Notes: generated by a model not told the origin, from the sequence alone. Positions 1 to 9,686 are shown, numbered from the stretch's first letter. The stretch is DNA of 64,000 bases from Sphingomonas suaedae (GCF_007833215.1 NZ_CP042239.1:62001-126000); one strand, 5' to 3'. Made by a program: numbers and translations.

Positions 1-1178
1 CTGAAATCGGGGTTGCGGTCCGGCGCGAAGGTTTCGCTATGGCCGACATAGGTGCCACCCATCAGCCCCCACCAGAAGCGCTCGACCATCTGTTGCCCGG
101 TCAGATTGGCCCAGCGCTGGTCGGAATCGCCTTCATAGACCACTTCGTCGAACACCACCGGTTTGAGCGCGAATTCGCGGTGCTGCGCGGCGCGGATGTC
201 GTCCATGACGGCTGGGCCGTTCTGGACGCTGGCGTGCGTGATCCATGGCTTGCGATGGTCGTAATAGCGGCGAATCTGGTGGATCGAGCGCAACCGGTCA
301 TGCGGATCGGCGGCGACCAGCACCCGAAACAGATGGTCCCAATCGTCGACGCTCTTCGATTTCACCAGATCCCATTCGTTCGCCATCGACCACCACAGAT
401 TGCGATAGGCGCCCCAGCGGGCGGCGACGTAGCGGACATAGCGCTCGTCATCGGTGCGCCGCATGTCGCTATAGCCGCGCGCCTCGTCATAGGGGTGGAA
501 CAGGATGACATCAGCCTGGATGCCGAGTTGGCGGAGGCGGAGAATGCGGTCCTCGTAGCGGCGGAAATAGGCTGGGTCGAAGCGAGTCGGGTCCCAATCG
601 CGCGAACCGGTCCCGGTGCGGACGAAGGGATTGGTCGCGACCGACGGGACATTGGGGAAGACCAGCATCCGCAGCTTGTTGAACGGAGCCGAGCGCAGCG
701 TTTCCAGCGTCTGGGCGCATTTGGCGTCGGACTGGAGCGCCCAGCTGTAGCAGGTGGTGCCGATCTGCCGGAATGGCGTGCCGTCGGCATGAACGAAGTG
801 AAAGCCGTCCGGCGAGACCCGAACCGGGCTGTGATTGCCGGGCGATGGAGCGATGCAGTCGAATCTGCCCACCTTGCCGTTCAGCGGGGCGATGTTGCTC
901 TCGGTCGTCCAGTCCCATGGCCCGGTCTCCGGCGGGCTGAACCGGATGCGATAGATGCCGTCGCCGTCGTAGAAGCCGGGGACGCGGATCGACCGGCCGT
1001 CGTGCCGGAACGTTGCCGCGATTTCGACATCGTCAAAGGGGTTGCCGTCCGATGGTCCATCCAAGGTCAGTTCGTGGATGCCCCAGCGCTCAATCGCGGG
1101 CGCGCGCGTTCGGGCGACGGCGGGGGTCGCCGCAGCGGCGAGGCCGCTCCCCATCATCGTGCGGCGCGACACGCGCAT
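1..1178 (-). CDS. secreted glycoside hydrolase, DUF5060/DUF4038-like (3' end outside window)
   Basis: Read on the minus strand, an open frame runs from an ATG at 1178 off the left edge, so about 392 residues are visible and the C-terminus is missing. The N-terminus (MRVSRRTMMGSG then an alanine-rich stretch) looks like a twin-arginine signal peptide. Next comes a short beta domain of DUF5060 type (ERWGIHELTLDGPSDGNPF, about residues 30-110), then a TIM-barrel-like part with WWSMANEWD and VFDEVVYEGD, where the two acidic residues may be catalytic. The start overlaps the stop of the transporter gene upstream by one base (TGATG), so the two are translationally coupled. The family acts on plant cell-wall sugars; the exact linkage cannot be read from the sequence. 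Confidence 0.75.
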   Translation of the reverse strand, partial: MRVSRRTMMGSGLAAAATPAVARTRAPAIERWGIHELTLDGPSDGNPFDDVEIAATFRHDGRSIRVPGFYDGDGIYRIRFSPPETGPWDWTTESNIAPLNGKVGRFDCIAPSPGNHSPVRVSPDGFHFVHADGTPFRQIGTTCYSWALQSDAKCAQTLETLRSAPFNKLRMLVFPNVPSVATNPFVRTGTGSRDWDPTRFDPAYFRRYEDRILRLRQLGIQADVILFHPYDEARGYSDMRRTDDERYVRYVAARWGAYRNLWWSMANEWDLVKSKSVDDWDHLFRVLVAADPHDRLRSIHQIRRYYDHRKPWITHASVQNGPAVMDDIRAAQHREFALKPVVFDEVVYEGDSDQRWANLTGQQMVERFWWGLMGGTYVGHSETFAPDRNPDF

Positions 1179-2425
1179 CAGGCGCGCTCGGCTTCGAGCT
1201 GCTCCAGCGACTTGCCCTCGTTCCGCGGTGCCCAGACGAATCCGATGATGCCGCTGACCGCGAGGAAACCGACGAGAATCCAGGCAAGCGTGGTGAATCC
1301 TGTCGCGGTGAGGAACGGCACGAAGAAGCTGAACAGACCCAGCACGATCCGCACCACGGCGAACATCACCCCCTGTGCGGTGCTGCGCAACAGGGTCGGG
1401 AACATTTCCGAGCTCCATAGCTGGAAGAAGCATTGCGCGCCGAACCCCTGACCGAACGCCATCAGGAAGACGTGGAGCAGCGCGACCTCGAGCGTGAGCG
1501 GAAAGATCGCGAGCAGCGACATGCCCACGACCTGGATGATCGCCGACAGCGCAAACAGCAGCCGCTGGTTCACCCGGTCGGCATAGCGCATGAAGACGAA
1601 ATAGATCGATGCCATGCCGATCAGGAAGCTCAGCGCCTGGATCGCTACCGACATCGCCTGACTCTGATTGCCAACGGTGCGCAGGATATAGGGGAAGAAG
1701 AAGCCGTTGGTTCCGGCCCAGAGATTCCAGAAGAGATACATTCCGGCGAGGAAAGCCATCGACCCGATATGTTCGCGGGTGAACAGGTCCTGCCATCGAC
1801 CGCGTTTGGCGCTGAGTTCGCTCGCTTGCGCCTCCTCCCAGCGCCGGGACTCACGCATCCGCGATCGCAGAAAGGTGAGCGCGAGCGCGAGGAGGGCGAG
1901 ATGCGCAAAGACGATGCGCGCCCCCAGCATCCCGAGCGGTTCGAGCAGCAGGAATAACAGTAGCACCACCACCGGCCCCAGATACCAGAGCACCTGTGCG
2001 ACACCGCTATGCTTGCCGCGCTTCTTGTCCGGAGCCATCTCCGCGATCAGCGACCAGGAGGCGGGGATGTCCGCGCCAACCGCCAGGCCGACGAGGAAGA
2101 AGCCGATCACGATCATCCAGATGTTGACCGCGAACACCAGCCACAACATGCCGAAGGCGTAGAACAGCATGTCATATTGGTAGATCTTCTTGCGCCCGAA
2201 CAGGTCGCACAGCCGCCCCCCGATCAGCGCGCCGATGCCTGCCGCGATGGCGTTCGGCCCGAACGCGCCGATCAGGCCGACCAGGTCGTTGCTGAGGCTG
2301 TACGCCTCGACCCATAGCGCCAGCGCTGCGGCGCCTGCGACGATCGACCCCGCATCGATATAGTTCGCAAGTCCGGCGAGGATTGTGTTCTTCCAATCCT
2401 CCCGCTCGCTGGCGATCTGCGTCAT
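1178..2425 (-). CDS. MFS sugar transporter
   Basis: A 415-residue major facilitator with about twelve hydrophobic segments. The loop between segments 2 and 3 reads GGRLCDLFGRKKIY, the classical MFS signature, and RSRMRESRRWEEA marks the central cytoplasmic loop, as in the sugar-porter branch. It sits in the inner membrane. It lies 27 bases downstream of the FGGY kinase and is coupled to the secreted glycosidase gene below. Position in the operon suggests it imports apiose or an apiose-containing oligosaccharide; that substrate is inferred only from context. Confidence 0.85.
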   Translation of the reverse strand: MTQIASEREDWKNTILAGLANYIDAGSIVAGAAALALWVEAYSLSNDLVGLIGAFGPNAIAAGIGALIGGRLCDLFGRKKIYQYDMLFYAFGMLWLVFAVNIWMIVIGFFLVGLAVGADIPASWSLIAEMAPDKKRGKHSGVAQVLWYLGPVVVLLLFLLLEPLGMLGARIVFAHLALLALALTFLRSRMRESRRWEEAQASELSAKRGRWQDLFTREHIGSMAFLAGMYLFWNLWAGTNGFFFPYILRTVGNQSQAMSVAIQALSFLIGMASIYFVFMRYADRVNQRLLFALSAIIQVVGMSLLAIFPLTLEVALLHVFLMAFGQGFGAQCFFQLWSSEMFPTLLRSTAQGVMFAVVRIVLGLFSFFVPFLTATGFTTLAWILVGFLAVSGIIGFVWAPRNEGKSLEQLEAERA

Positions 2426-2452
2426 ATCCCCTCCTGCTCAACCCGGCCCGTG

Positions 2453-3934
2453 TCAGCCCGTTGCCTGGGCGATCGCGCCTGCGACGGCGTGACGCCAGTT
2501 TCGTTTGATCCGGTTACGATCATGCGTCGGCATTGCCGGGTCGAACCGGGTCGCGACCGGATCGCCTGCGCGCATCTCTATTCCGGATGCGGCGGCGGCG
2601 AGCATCGCGACGCCCATCGCGCTCGCCTCTGCGATCGTCGGCCTCAGAATCGTCCGACCTGTAAGATCGGCCAGCATCTGGGCGAGGAGATCGTTGCGCG
2701 CCGCACCGCCATCGATCGACAGCGCGGCAATCGAATGATCCAGGTCGGCGGCGATCGCATCGAGCACGTCGCCGATCTGCAATGCGACCGCCTCGATCGT
2801 CGCGCGGGCGACATGCGCTGGTCGCGTCGCCAGCGTCATCCCGCTGATCGTGCCCCGCGCGCCGGCTTGCCAATGCGGTGCGCCCAGGCCTGCCAGCGCG
2901 GGAATGAAGGTGACCCCGCCGCTGTCCGGGACCTGCTGCGCCAGCGCAGTAAGCGCCGCTCCGTCGGCAAGGCCGAGCAGGCTGGTGGCGAAGGCAACGG
3001 CGTGGCCCGATACGGAGATGTTGCCTTCCAGCGCGTGCTGGACACTCCCGTCGCGGCGGCTCCAGGCGATGGTGCTCGACAGACCGCGCGAAGACCGCAC
3101 CCGTCCGGGCGTCGCGGCCATCAGCGAGCTGCCGGTGCCGATCGTCGCCTTGACCCGGCCGGGCTCGGAAATGCCGTGCGCATAGAGTGCGGCATGGCTG
3201 TCGCCCAGCAGCGCCTGGACCGGAACGCCGCCGGGCAGCGCGGTGACATCGGGCGCAATGGTGCCGAATGTGCCGTCCGACGGCACAATCTTAGGCAGAA
3301 TCGCCATCGGCACGTCGAAGATGCGCGCCAGTTCGGCATCCCAGTCGAGCGTGTCGAGATTGAACAGCTGCGTCCGCGACGCATTACTGTGGTCAGTCGC
3401 ATGGACCCCGCCGCCGGTCAGGTTCCACAGCAGCCAGCTGTCGATCGTGCCGCAGCGGATTTCGCCCCGCGCGGCGCGCTCGCGTGCGCCGGGAACGGCG
3501 TCGAGCAGCAGCGCGATCTTTGCCGCTGGAAAGAGCGGGTCGATGCTCAGCCCGCTGCGTGCGACGATCTCGTGCTCCAGTCCCGCCGTGCGCAATGCGG
3601 CGCAACGCGAGGCGGACCGTCCACATTGCCAGATCGCCGCCGGAGCGAGCGGACGGCCGGTACGCGCGTCCCAAAGCACGATGGTTTCGCGCTGGTTCGA
3701 AATCGCGAGTCCGGCAATCGGGATGCCGGGCGCCGCGGCGACGAGTTCGGCGATCAGCGCAGCGACCGCTTCCCAGATATCCGATGCCGATTGCTCGGCC
3801 CAGCCGGGTTGCGGATAATGGACCCGCATCGCTCGCGATCGCGATTGCAGGACCGATCCGTCCGCCGCGACGAGCAGCGCCTTGGTATTGGTCGTTCCCT
3901 GATCGATGGCAAGGATGACGGGTCTGGACATCAT
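2453..3934 (-). CDS. aplK: FGGY-family sugar kinase, candidate D-apulose kinase (AplK)
   Basis: A 493-residue FGGY kinase. Seen: phosphate-1 motif AIDQGTTNTK near the N-terminus, GDSHAALYAHG and GTGSSLMAA in the middle, and the adenosine motif DGGAARNDLLAQMLAD near residue 400. Two ATGs are adjacent (3934, 3931), and the gene overlaps the end of the transketolase C-subunit gene. FGGY kinases include glycerol, xylulose and apulose kinases. In the known non-oxidative apiose pathway an FGGY kinase phosphorylates D-apulose to apulose 4-phosphate, and its gene lies with a split transketolase exactly as here. The family is certain; the substrate is inferred from the neighbours. Glycerol or xylulose kinase is the alternative. 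Confidence 0.75.
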   Translation of the reverse strand: MMSRPVILAIDQGTTNTKALLVAADGSVLQSRSRAMRVHYPQPGWAEQSASDIWEAVAALIAELVAAAPGIPIAGLAISNQRETIVLWDARTGRPLAPAAIWQCGRSASRCAALRTAGLEHEIVARSGLSIDPLFPAAKIALLLDAVPGARERAARGEIRCGTIDSWLLWNLTGGGVHATDHSNASRTQLFNLDTLDWDAELARIFDVPMAILPKIVPSDGTFGTIAPDVTALPGGVPVQALLGDSHAALYAHGISEPGRVKATIGTGSSLMAATPGRVRSSRGLSSTIAWSRRDGSVQHALEGNISVSGHAVAFATSLLGLADGAALTALAQQVPDSGGVTFIPALAGLGAPHWQAGARGTISGMTLATRPAHVARATIEAVALQIGDVLDAIAADLDHSIAALSIDGGAARNDLLAQMLADLTGRTILRPTIAEASAMGVAMLAAAASGIEMRAGDPVATRFDPAMPTHDRNRIKRNWRHAVAGAIAQATG

Positions 3935-4887
3935 CCGCCCCGGGCCGCGATCAGCTCACGCGCCGCATCCGCGATTCCGGTCGCGGTGAGCCCGAAATGC
4001 TCCATTAGCCAGGATGCGGATCCGGTCGGCATGAATCCCGGAAAGCCGATCCGGCGCATCGGCACCGGTTGATGCTCTGCGCAGAATTCGGCGATGGCGC
4101 CGCCAAGCCCGCCCTGGCGGAGCCCCTCTTCTGCGGTGACGATCGCCCCGGTCGCAGCCGCTTGGGCGACGAGCTCAGTGTCGAGCGGCGAGACGGTCGC
4201 CATGTTGATTACGCGCGCTGCGACGCCCTCGGCTGCCAATTGTTCGGCGGCGGCGAGCGCGCGGTGCACCAGCGTGCCATTGGCGATGATCGCGATGTCG
4301 TCGCCGTCGCGCAGCACCTCGCCCCTGCCGATCGCGAAGACGGGATCGGTGCGGGTGAGTTCGGGTACTGGCATCCGGCTGATACGGATATAGACCGGGC
4401 CGTCATGCGCCGCCGACGCCCTGATCGCTTCGGCGGTTTGCCAGGGGTCGGCAGGAACGATCACCGTCAGCTTATCGACCGCGCGCAGCCATGCCACGTC
4501 CTCGATACTGTGATGCGTCGCCCCCAACTCGCCATAGGCGACGCCGGAGGATATCCCGCACAGCTTCACATTCTGCTGGCTGTAGGCGCAGTCCGCCTTT
4601 ATCTGTTCCATCGCGCGGGCGGTGAGGAAGCACGATGCGCCACTGACGAACGGGATCTTGCCGCCATTGGCCAGCCCCGCGCCGACGCCGACCATATTCT
4701 GTTCGGCGATGCCGACATTGATGAGCCGTTCGGGGAAGCGGTCGCGGAACTTGCCCAGCTTGGACGAGCCGACCGAGTCATTGACCACCGCGACGATGCG
4801 GTCGTCCTGCGCCGCCAGTTCCTCGACCGCGCGTACATAGGCGTCGCGGCAGTCGAACAGGTCGATTGAAGGGGCTGGCGCTCCCAT
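3931..4887 (-). CDS. aptB: transketolase C-terminal subunit, candidate apulose-4-phosphate transketolase subunit B
   Basis: A 318-residue protein equal to the pyrimidine-binding and C-terminal domains of transketolase. GIAEQNMVGVGAGLA near residue 80 carries the glutamate that activates thiamine diphosphate, and the C-terminal half has the usual Rossmann-like domain (GTLVHRALAAAEQLAAEG). Its start overlaps the stop of the N-subunit gene by one base. Split transketolases are typical of the apulose 4-phosphate enzyme, which gives dihydroxyacetone phosphate and a transferred two-carbon unit. A housekeeping transketolase would normally be one chain of about 660 residues, which argues for a dedicated catabolic role. 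Confidence 0.8.
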   Translation of the reverse strand: MGAPAPSIDLFDCRDAYVRAVEELAAQDDRIVAVVNDSVGSSKLGKFRDRFPERLINVGIAEQNMVGVGAGLANGGKIPFVSGASCFLTARAMEQIKADCAYSQQNVKLCGISSGVAYGELGATHHSIEDVAWLRAVDKLTVIVPADPWQTAEAIRASAAHDGPVYIRISRMPVPELTRTDPVFAIGRGEVLRDGDDIAIIANGTLVHRALAAAEQLAAEGVAARVINMATVSPLDTELVAQAAATGAIVTAEEGLRQGGLGGAIAEFCAEHQPVPMRRIGFPGFMPTGSASWLMEHFGLTATGIADAARELIAARGG

Positions 4888-5759
4888 TACTGCATCTCCG
4901 CTTCGAGTTCGCCGATCGCCTGGGCGAATTGCTCGGCATTGGGGACGCCATGATGCCAGCCGGCCTGATCGCGCATGAAGCTGACCCCCTGGCCCTTGTG
5001 CGTGTCCGCGATGATGACGCGCGGTCGGCTGCGGGGCGCGCGCGTGTCATCCAGAGCACAAAGGATCGCGGCGTGATCGTGACCATCGATCCCCACCACG
5101 TCCCAGCCAAAGGCACGCCACTTGTCGGCAAGCGGCTCCAGCCCGTTGGTCTCCTCGGTCTGCGCGCCCTGTTGCAGACGGTTGCGATCAACGATGACGG
5201 TGAGGTTGCCAAGGCCGCGATGACCGGCGAACATCGCCGCCTCCCACATGCTCCCTTCCTGAAGCTCACCGTCGCCGGTCAGTGCGAAGACATGGTAATC
5301 CGCCGCATCTATCTGACCCGCCACGGCGATTCCGACCGCGACCGGCAATCCATGTCCTAACGGCCCGGTATTGGTCTCCACGCCAGGCAGATAGACGCGG
5401 TTGGGATGACCGTTCAGGCGCGACTGGGGCTTGAGATAGGTGTCGAGTTCGGCCTCAGGGAAAAAGCCCGCTCCGGCCAGCGCGGAGTAGAGTGCGCCGG
5501 TACAATGCCCCTTCGACATCACGAAGCGATCGCGGTCGGGCGCGTTCGGGGCCGAGGGATCGATCCGAAGCGAATCGAAATACAGCGCGGCAATGATGTC
5601 CGTCGCGGACAGGTCGCCACCCGGATGCCCCTGACCTGCATCGACGATCATTTGCAACAGGCGCCGCCGCATCCAGTTTGCGCGTTCGCGCACGTGCCGT
5701 GCACGCGCTTGAATCGAAACGCCGTTGCGCGGGGGCATGGACGGACGAATTGATGACAT
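4887..5759 (-). CDS. aptA: transketolase N-terminal subunit, candidate apulose-4-phosphate transketolase subunit A
   Basis: A 290-residue protein equal to the pyrophosphate-binding domain of transketolase. GHPGGDLSATDIIAALYF, MSKGHCTGALYSAL, GPLGHGLPVAVGIA and the metal/diphosphate motif GDGELQEGSMWEA...VDRN are all present. A GGAGAGG ribosome site stands 6-7 bases before the ATG at 5759. It is the first gene of the leftward operon aptA-aptB-kinase-transporter-glycosidase, which starts from a shared control region with the divergent DeoR gene. Together with the next gene it should form one active transketolase. Confidence 0.82.
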   Translation of the reverse strand: MSSIRPSMPPRNGVSIQARARHVRERANWMRRRLLQMIVDAGQGHPGGDLSATDIIAALYFDSLRIDPSAPNAPDRDRFVMSKGHCTGALYSALAGAGFFPEAELDTYLKPQSRLNGHPNRVYLPGVETNTGPLGHGLPVAVGIAVAGQIDAADYHVFALTGDGELQEGSMWEAAMFAGHRGLGNLTVIVDRNRLQQGAQTEETNGLEPLADKWRAFGWDVVGIDGHDHAAILCALDDTRAPRSRPRVIIADTHKGQGVSFMRDQAGWHHGVPNAEQFAQAIGELEAEMQ

Positions 5760-5817
5760 GTATTACCTCTCCGGCGCGGCAAATACGCCGGTTTGGACCC
5801 GGTGACAAGCATATTGC

Positions 5818-5872
5818 TTTCGATAAGTTTCGATTATGCCATCTTTGATGCTCGAGTTGACAGTTATCGAAA
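5818..5872. promoter_or_regulatory. DeoR-type operator in the divergent control region
   Basis: Between the leftward transketolase operon and the rightward deoR gene, TTTCGATAA (5818-5826) is followed ten bases on by TTTCGATTA (5828-5836), and its exact inverted copy TTATCGAAA lies at 5864-5872. Tandem and inverted TTTCG-type half-sites are usual for DeoR-family repressors. A TTGACA (5857-5862) with a weak -10 (TAGATA, 5881-5886, 18-base spacer) would place the inverted half-site inside the rightward promoter. The link to the adjacent regulator is inferred. Confidence 0.6.
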
Positions 5873-5927
5873 ATCCAAAATAGATATGCGCGTGTCCGAA
5901 GGGCCCGGGCGGTATGGCGGAGAGATA

Positions 5928-6752
5928 ATGGCGAAGACGAGTCCGGCAGGTTCGGCACCCCCGACGACCGGCGGCGGTTCGCGCGCCCGGGCGCTGGGGG
6001 AGGCGCGGCGTGCGGGCATCCTCGCCTGGCTGCAGGAGGAGGGAAGCGCCCGTGTCCGCGTCCTCGCCGAGGCGTTCGACGTGTCGGAGGTCACCGTTCG
6101 CCAGGACCTCGAAAAGCTCGAGTCGGAGGGCTATGTCACGCGCAGGCACGGCGGTGCCTTCCTGAAATCGGTGACGCAACAGGTGCGCGCGATGGCGCTC
6201 CAGCATGTCGACAATATGGACGCCAAGCGCGCGATCGGGCGCTTGGCGGCCGAACTGGTGGGCGATGGCGAGACGATCATCCTCGACTCCGGATCGACCA
6301 CCACCGAAGTTGCCGCACAATTGCTCGGTCGCCGCGACATGACCGTCATCACCAATGCGCTCAACATCGCGCTGATGCTCGGCGCGGAACCCGGCTTCGA
6401 CGTCCATATGTCCGGTGGGCATTTCAAGGCGCCGACGCTGTCGCTCTCAGGCGAACGGTCGGCCGACTATTTCCGTGGCCTGTTCGCGCAGACATTGTTC
6501 CTCGCCACCGCGGCGGTCGATCTGCGCGCGGGGCTGACCTATCCTGCCTTGTCCGACATTCCAGTGAAGCGTGCGATGATCGAGGCGGCGGAGCGCGTCG
6601 TGCTGGTCGCCGATTCGAGCAAGATCGGCCAGCGCTCCTTCACGGCGCTGGGCGACATCGACCTGGTCGACATCATGATTACCGACGCGGGCATCAGCGC
6701 GGCGGATCGCGCCGCGATCGAACGCGCGGGCGTCCAGGTGAGGATCGCCTGA
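5928..6752 (+). CDS. DeoR-family transcriptional regulator
   Basis: A 274-residue DeoR regulator. The N-terminal winged helix (RRAGILAWLQEEGSARVRVLAEAFDVSEVTVRQDLEKLESEG) is followed by the sugar-phosphate-binding DeoRC domain (ILDSGSTTTEVAAQL, VITNALNIALML, LVADSSKIGQRSF). I chose the ATG at 5928 because GGAGA precedes it and the residues before it do not belong to the family; an in-frame ATG at 5793 would lie inside the control region. It is divergent from the apiose transketolase operon and 32 bases before the isomerase gene, so it most likely represses both and is relieved by a phosphorylated intermediate. Confidence 0.88.
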   Translation: MAKTSPAGSAPPTTGGGSRARALGEARRAGILAWLQEEGSARVRVLAEAFDVSEVTVRQDLEKLESEGYVTRRHGGAFLKSVTQQVRAMALQHVDNMDAKRAIGRLAAELVGDGETIILDSGSTTTEVAAQLLGRRDMTVITNALNIALMLGAEPGFDVHMSGGHFKAPTLSLSGERSADYFRGLFAQTLFLATAAVDLRAGLTYPALSDIPVKRAMIEAAERVVLVADSSKIGQRSFTALGDIDLVDIMITDAGISAADRAAIERAGVQVRIA

Positions 6753-6784
6753 AACCCCTTCCAGCAGACTGAGGATCGAGCATC

Positions 6785-7765
6785 GTGGGAAAGCAGAAAT
6801 ATGGCGCCGGAATCTGGCATTTCGCGACCTATGTCGATCGCTATGCGACCGACGGCTATGGCCCGCCGCGTACCCTGATCGACATGATCGATCTTGCGGG
6901 GCAGGTCGATGACCTGTCGGTGGTCGACATCAACTATCCCTTTGCCGACCCCGACCTGTCGCTCGATGCGGTCGAGGCGGCGCTGAAGCGCAACAATCTC
7001 TCGGTCATCGGCATCACGCCGGAAATCTACACGCAGAAATTCGCCAAGGGTGCCTTTACCAACCCCGATCCGGGCGTCCGCCGCCTTGCCAACGAAATGT
7101 GCAACGACGCCGCGAACGTCGTGCGGCGCTTCGGCGCGAACTATGTGAAGCTGTGGCCGGGGCAGGATGGCTGGGACTATCCCTTTCAGGTCGACCACCG
7201 CAAATTGTGGCAGATGAGTATCGATGGCGTGGCGGAGCTGGCCGGCCAGAACCCCGACCTCAACTTCGTGATCGAATACAAGCCGCGCGAGCCGCGCGTG
7301 CACATGAGCTATGACAGCGTCGCGCGCACCTTGCTCGGCATCGAGAAGATGGGCGTGCCCAATGTCGGCATCCTGCTCGACTTCGGCCACTCGCTCTATG
7401 GCGGCGAAAGCCCGGCGGATGCGGCGCAGCTTGCGATCGACCATGGCCGGTTGTTCGGCATGGACGTGAACGACAATCTGCGCAGCTGGGACGATGACCT
7501 GATCGCCGGATCGGTCCACCCGATCGAGCTGTTCGAATTCTTCTACACGTTGCGCAAGAACCAGTGGGAGGGCGTGTGGCAGCTGGATCAGTTCCCGTTC
7601 CGCGAGGATAGCGTCGCGGCGGCCAATTCGGCGATCGGGTTCCTCAAGGCGGTCGAGCGCGCGCTCGACACGCTGGATTTCGAGGCGATGCAGGCGGCGC
7701 AGGACCGGCAGGACGCGGTGACCGCGCTCAACCTGGCGCGCCAGGCGCTGTTCACGAGCTACTGA
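6785..7765 (+). CDS. apsI: TIM-barrel sugar isomerase, candidate D-apiose isomerase
   Basis: A 326-residue protein of the xylose-isomerase-like TIM barrel (AP endonuclease 2 fold). [28 protein letters not shown] and [16 protein letters not shown] carry the usual metal-binding Glu, Asp and His residues, and [14 protein letters not shown] is a late barrel strand. The start is GTG at 6785 with GAGGAT eight bases before. The length, the DeoR neighbour and the divergent kinase/split transketolase fit D-apiose isomerase (D-apiose to D-apulose). An L-rhamnose or other aldose isomerase is the alternative, but rhamnose is handled here by an oxidative route that needs no isomerase. Confidence 0.72.
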   Translation: MGKQKYGAGIWHFATYVDRYATDGYGPPRTLIDMIDLAGQVDDLSVVDINYPFADPDLSLDAVEAALKRNNLSVIGITPEIYTQKFAKGAFTNPDPGVRRLANEMCNDAANVVRRFGANYVKLWPGQDGWDYPFQVDHRKLWQMSIDGVAELAGQNPDLNFVIEYKPREPRVHMSYDSVARTLLGIEKMGVPNVGILLDFGHSLYGGESPADAAQLAIDHGRLFGMDVNDNLRSWDDDLIAGSVHPIELFEFFYTLRKNQWEGVWQLDQFPFREDSVAAANSAIGFLKAVERALDTLDFEAMQAAQDRQDAVTALNLARQALFTSY

Positions 7766-7767
7766 CG

Positions 7768-8907
7768 ATGATCATCTCCTCCGCCAATGATTTCCGCGAG
7801 GCGGCACGGCGGCGCGTGCCGCGCTTCCTGTTCGACTATGCCGATGGCGGGGCGAATGCGGAGAAGACGCTGCGCCGCAACGTCAGCGATCTGGCAGGGG
7901 TGGCGCTGCGCCAGCGGGTGTTGAAGGACGTTGCCAGCATCGACCTGAAGACGACATTGTTCGGGCGGGAGATCGCGCTGCCGGTTGCGCTGGGACCCGT
8001 CGGGATCAGCGGCATGTATGCCCGACGGGGCGAGGTGCAGGCGGCGCGCGCGGCGGCGGCGGCGGGCATCCCGACCTGCCTGTCCACGGTGTCGATCTGT
8101 TCGATCGAGGAGGTGGCGCGGGTCGCCGACCCGTTCTGGTTCCAGCTCTATGTCATCCGCGACCGCGCGTTCATGCGCGATCTGATCGCGCGGGCGAAGG
8201 ATGCGGGGGCGCGGGCCTTGGTGTTCACCGTCGATATGCCGGTGCCGGGATCGCGGTATCGCGACGCCCATGCCGGCATGTCCGGCCCCCATGCGCCGCT
8301 GCGTCGGGTGCTCCAGGCGATTGGGCGGCCGCGCTGGTCTTGGGACGTGGGTCTGCGAGGGCGGCCGCATATGCTGGGCAATCTGCTTCCCGTGCTGGGC
8401 AAGGACAGCGGGCTCAACGACTATATGGGCTGGCTGGGGCGCAATTTCGATCCGTCGATCCAGTGGAAGGATCTCGACTGGATCCGGGAGGTTTGGGACG
8501 GGCCGCTGATCATCAAGGGGATTCTCGACCCCGATGACGCGCGTGAGGCGGCAGCGATCGGCGCGGACGGGATCGTCGTGTCGAATCATGGCGGACGTCA
8601 GCTTGATGGCGTGTTGTCGAGCGCGCGCGCGCTGCCGGCAATTGCGGCGGCAGTGGGGGACCGGCTGACCGTGCTCGCCGATGGCGGGGTGCGCAGCGGG
8701 CTCGATGTGGTGCGGATGCTGGCGCTGGGTGCGCGCGGCGTGCTGCTGGGCCGCGCCTGGGTCTATGCGCTGGCGGCGCAGGGAGAGGCGGGGGTCGCCA
8801 AGCTGCTGGAGCTGATCGCGAAGGAAATGACGGTCGCGATGACGCTGACCGGGGTCAACCGGATCGACGCGATCGACCGATCCATTCTGGCGGAGGACAT
8901 TCGGTGA
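7768..8907 (+). CDS. lldD: FMN-dependent alpha-hydroxy-acid dehydrogenase, probably L-lactate dehydrogenase
   Basis: A 379-residue enzyme of the glycolate oxidase/LldD family. It has [21 protein letters not shown] at the start, [19 protein letters not shown], and the catalytic motif [10 protein letters not shown] with His274 and Arg277. The C-terminal [28 protein letters not shown] binds the FMN phosphate. It starts two bases after the isomerase gene and overlaps the next gene by four. The rhamnose pathway encoded downstream ends in pyruvate plus L-lactate, so oxidation of that lactate to pyruvate at the membrane is the likely role. Mandelate or glycolate oxidation cannot be excluded. Confidence 0.82.
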   Translation: MIISSANDFREAARRRVPRFLFDYADGGANAEKTLRRNVSDLAGVALRQRVLKDVASIDLKTTLFGREIALPVALGPVGISGMYARRGEVQAARAAAAAGIPTCLSTVSICSIEEVARVADPFWFQLYVIRDRAFMRDLIARAKDAGARALVFTVDMPVPGSRYRDAHAGMSGPHAPLRRVLQAIGRPRWSWDVGLRGRPHMLGNLLPVLGKDSGLNDYMGWLGRNFDPSIQWKDLDWIREVWDGPLIIKGILDPDDAREAAAIGADGIVVSNHGGRQLDGVLSSARALPAIAAAVGDRLTVLADGGVRSGLDVVRMLALGARGVLLGRAWVYALAAQGEAGVAKLLELIAKEMTVAMTLTGVNRIDAIDRSILAEDIR

Positions 8908-9668
8908 AACTGCTTGAGGGAAAGGTCGTACTGATTACCGGCGGGTCGACCGGGATCGGCCGCGCGGCGGCGATCGGTGCGGCGCGACACGGGGCGGATG
9001 TCGCCATCAACTATGCGTCGAGCGACGACAAGGCGGCGTCCTGCGTCGCGGAGATCGAGGCGCTGGGCCAGCGCGCACTGGCGATGAAGGGCGATGTCGC
9101 CGATCCGGCCACGGCGGGCGATTTTGTGGACAAGGCAGTCGCGGCGTTCGGGCGGGTGGACGTGATGGTGTCGAATGCCGGCATCTGCCCGTTCCATGCC
9201 TTTCTCGACATGCCGGTCGAGACTGTGGACCGCACCTTCCGCGTCAATCTGCACGGCGCTTATTACATGGTGCAGGCGGCGGCGAACCAGATGGTGAAGC
9301 AGGGCGAGGGCGGGGCGATCGTCGCGGTCTCATCCATCTCGGCGCTGGTCGGCGGCGAGTATCAGACGCACTACACCCCGACCAAGGCCGGGGTGCACTC
9401 GCTGATGCAGTCCGCGGCGATCGCGCTCGGCAAGCACGGCATCCGCTGCAATTCGGTGCTGCCCGGTACCATCCTGACCGAGATCAACAGGGACGATCTC
9501 GCCGATCAAGACAAGCGCGACCGCGTGACCGCGCGCATTCCGCTCGGGCGGTTGGGCGAGGCTGACGATCTGGCCGGACCGATCGTCTTCCTCGCCTCCG
9601 ACATGGCGCAATATGTGACGGGCGCGGCGTTGCTCGTCGACGGCGGAGCGTTCGTGAACCTCCAGTAA
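8904..9668 (+). CDS. L-rhamnose 1-dehydrogenase (SDR)
   Basis: A 254-residue short-chain dehydrogenase. Cofactor motif [24 protein letters not shown], catalytic [21 protein letters not shown] and the C-terminal [10 protein letters not shown] closely resemble the characterised NAD(P)-dependent L-rhamnose dehydrogenases of Azotobacter and Sphingomonas (LRA1). The reaction is L-rhamnose to L-rhamnono-lactone. GTG start inside a GTGA overlap with the flavoprotein gene. It opens the oxidative rhamnose pathway whose other enzymes follow on the same strand. Confidence 0.87.
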   Translation: MKLLEGKVVLITGGSTGIGRAAAIGAARHGADVAINYASSDDKAASCVAEIEALGQRALAMKGDVADPATAGDFVDKAVAAFGRVDVMVSNAGICPFHAFLDMPVETVDRTFRVNLHGAYYMVQAAANQMVKQGEGGAIVAVSSISALVGGEYQTHYTPTKAGVHSLMQSAAIALGKHGIRCNSVLPGTILTEINRDDLADQDKRDRVTARIPLGRLGEADDLAGPIVFLASDMAQYVTGAALLVDGGAFVNLQ

Positions 9669-9686
9669 TTCATAATATGTATGTTG
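9669..9686. promoter_or_regulatory. motif I site upstream of the GH140-like gene
   Basis: TTCATAATATGTATGTTG in the 66-base gap before the apiosidase gene. Its reverse complement contains ACATATTATGAA, one base away from the shared core ACGTATTATGA seen at six other places in this window. It suggests an internal promoter within the long rhamnose/apiose operon. Confidence 0.5.

Noticed and set aside
39..1451. 470-codon open frame on the plus strand
   Set aside because: It is antisense to the DUF5060-type and MFS genes, has no family resemblance and is Arg/Ala/Asp-rich as shadows in GC-rich DNA are.
2450..4072. 540-codon plus-strand frame opposite the kinase
   Set aside because: The opposite strand has a clear FGGY kinase; this frame has low-complexity composition and no motif.
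6785..7765. L-rhamnose isomerase as the call for the TIM-barrel gene
   Set aside because: A complete oxidative rhamnose route is encoded beside it and no rhamnulose kinase or rhamnulose-phosphate aldolase is present, so apiose isomerase fits better.
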